Below, in pieces: positions 5,468 to 5,587 of a DNA stretch of 5,587 nt. The stretch comes from Pseudomonadota bacterium (lineage in GTDB: Bacteria > Pseudomonadota > Alphaproteobacteria > Rickettsiales > SXRF01). Numbering within the stretch: position 1 is the first letter of the stretch; each line of letters starts with the position of its first letter. The notes under the pieces were generated by a model, which was not told the origin of the DNA, made no database searches, and saw nothing but the letters and a program-made list of their open reading frames with translations. The stretch covers positions 1-5,587 of the forward strand of contig JAGWLJ010000110.1 of NCBI GenBank assembly GCA_028873275.1, in the 5' to 3' direction. Both the position numbers and the translations under genes were made by a program.

Positions 5468-5482
5468 AAAAAATAATGAATT

Positions 5483-5510
5483 AGTTTATGTCAGATAAAT
5501 TCCTGGTCAA
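5483..5510 (-). promoter_or_regulatory. Weak promoter candidate for the Cys-rich transcript
   Basis: On the minus strand TTGACC (5510 to 5505) and TAAACT (5488 to 5483) are 16 nt apart, immediately after the rsmI stop. Five and four of six bases match the sigma-70 consensus. A start near 5476 would place the dyad and both leader hairpins in the transcript. An alternative is TATTAT (5445-5440) with no clear -35. Confidence 0.25.
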
Positions 5511-5511
5511 T

Positions 5512-5587
5512 TCAATCTTTCATTTCTAGCGCCATTGCATAGATTTCCTTCCTCGGCCTTCCGGTCGCTTCCGCTAGCAGCACCGCC
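5512..5587 (-). CDS. rsmI: 16S rRNA (cytidine-2'-O)-methyltransferase RsmI (C-terminal fragment)
   Basis: The minus-strand frame is open from the window edge and ends at TGA 5514-5512, giving 24 residues that include AVLLAEATGRPRKEIYAMAL. This matches the C-terminal helical tail of RsmI (xAxxVAEATGxxRKxVYxxAL), the enzyme that 2'-O-methylates C1402 of 16S rRNA using S-adenosylmethionine. The catalytic SAM-binding domain is outside the window. Position supports the call: rsmI followed by yraN on the same strand is the usual alphaproteobacterial order. The fragment is short, so the identification rests on the tail motif plus synteny. Confidence 0.8.
   Translation of the reverse strand, partial: AVLLAEATGRPRKEIYAMALEMKD

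Overview
The window looks like alphaproteobacterial chromosome. The evidence is the minus-strand gene order rsmI (3' end) - yraN - BON-domain lipoprotein (DolP-like) - gshB, which from general knowledge is a common arrangement in that class, together with alphaproteobacterial-style ArgJ and GshB sequences. The housekeeping genes are GC-rich. Genus cannot be read from the sequence.

Layout on the plus strand. Positions 1-219 are the C-terminus of an aldehyde dehydrogenase of the succinate-semialdehyde dehydrogenase type. A 140-nt spacer with a plausible promoter follows. Then come two overlapping unknown genes (360-1103 and 1100-1762), visibly AT-richer at their start than the neighbours. They encode glycine-zipper, probably membrane-active proteins that share a short Trp-Gly-Arg motif. 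After 55 nt comes argJ (1818-3026), for arginine biosynthesis.

argJ and gshB converge. The whole gap between their stop codons (3027-3143) is one long imperfect inverted repeat, either a dispersed palindromic element or a terminator.

Layout on the minus strand, read right to left. The last 24 codons of rsmI end at 5512. A 398-nt spacer separates it from yraN. yraN (5113-4733), the dual-BON lipoprotein gene (4732-4091) and gshB (4094-3144) form a tight operon with TGA/ATG abutment and a 4-nt GTGA overlap.

The rsmI-yraN spacer holds the most interesting part of the window. It contains a 43-codon cysteine-rich ORF (5321-5190) with a near-consensus Shine-Dalgarno. That Shine-Dalgarno can be sequestered by an upstream complementary element in a 44-nt hairpin. 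A second stem-loop lies further upstream in the leader, and a 9-bp hairpin followed by a pyrimidine/T-rich tract lies just after the stop. Together these look like a self-contained, translationally regulated transcription unit for a small metal-binding peptide. This is inferred from sequence patterns only and I do not recognise it as a known system.

The recognisable genes serve unrelated housekeeping roles: arginine synthesis, glutathione synthesis, outer-membrane lipoprotein function, rRNA methylation and aldehyde oxidation. No tRNA, rRNA, CRISPR array or transposase gene was seen.
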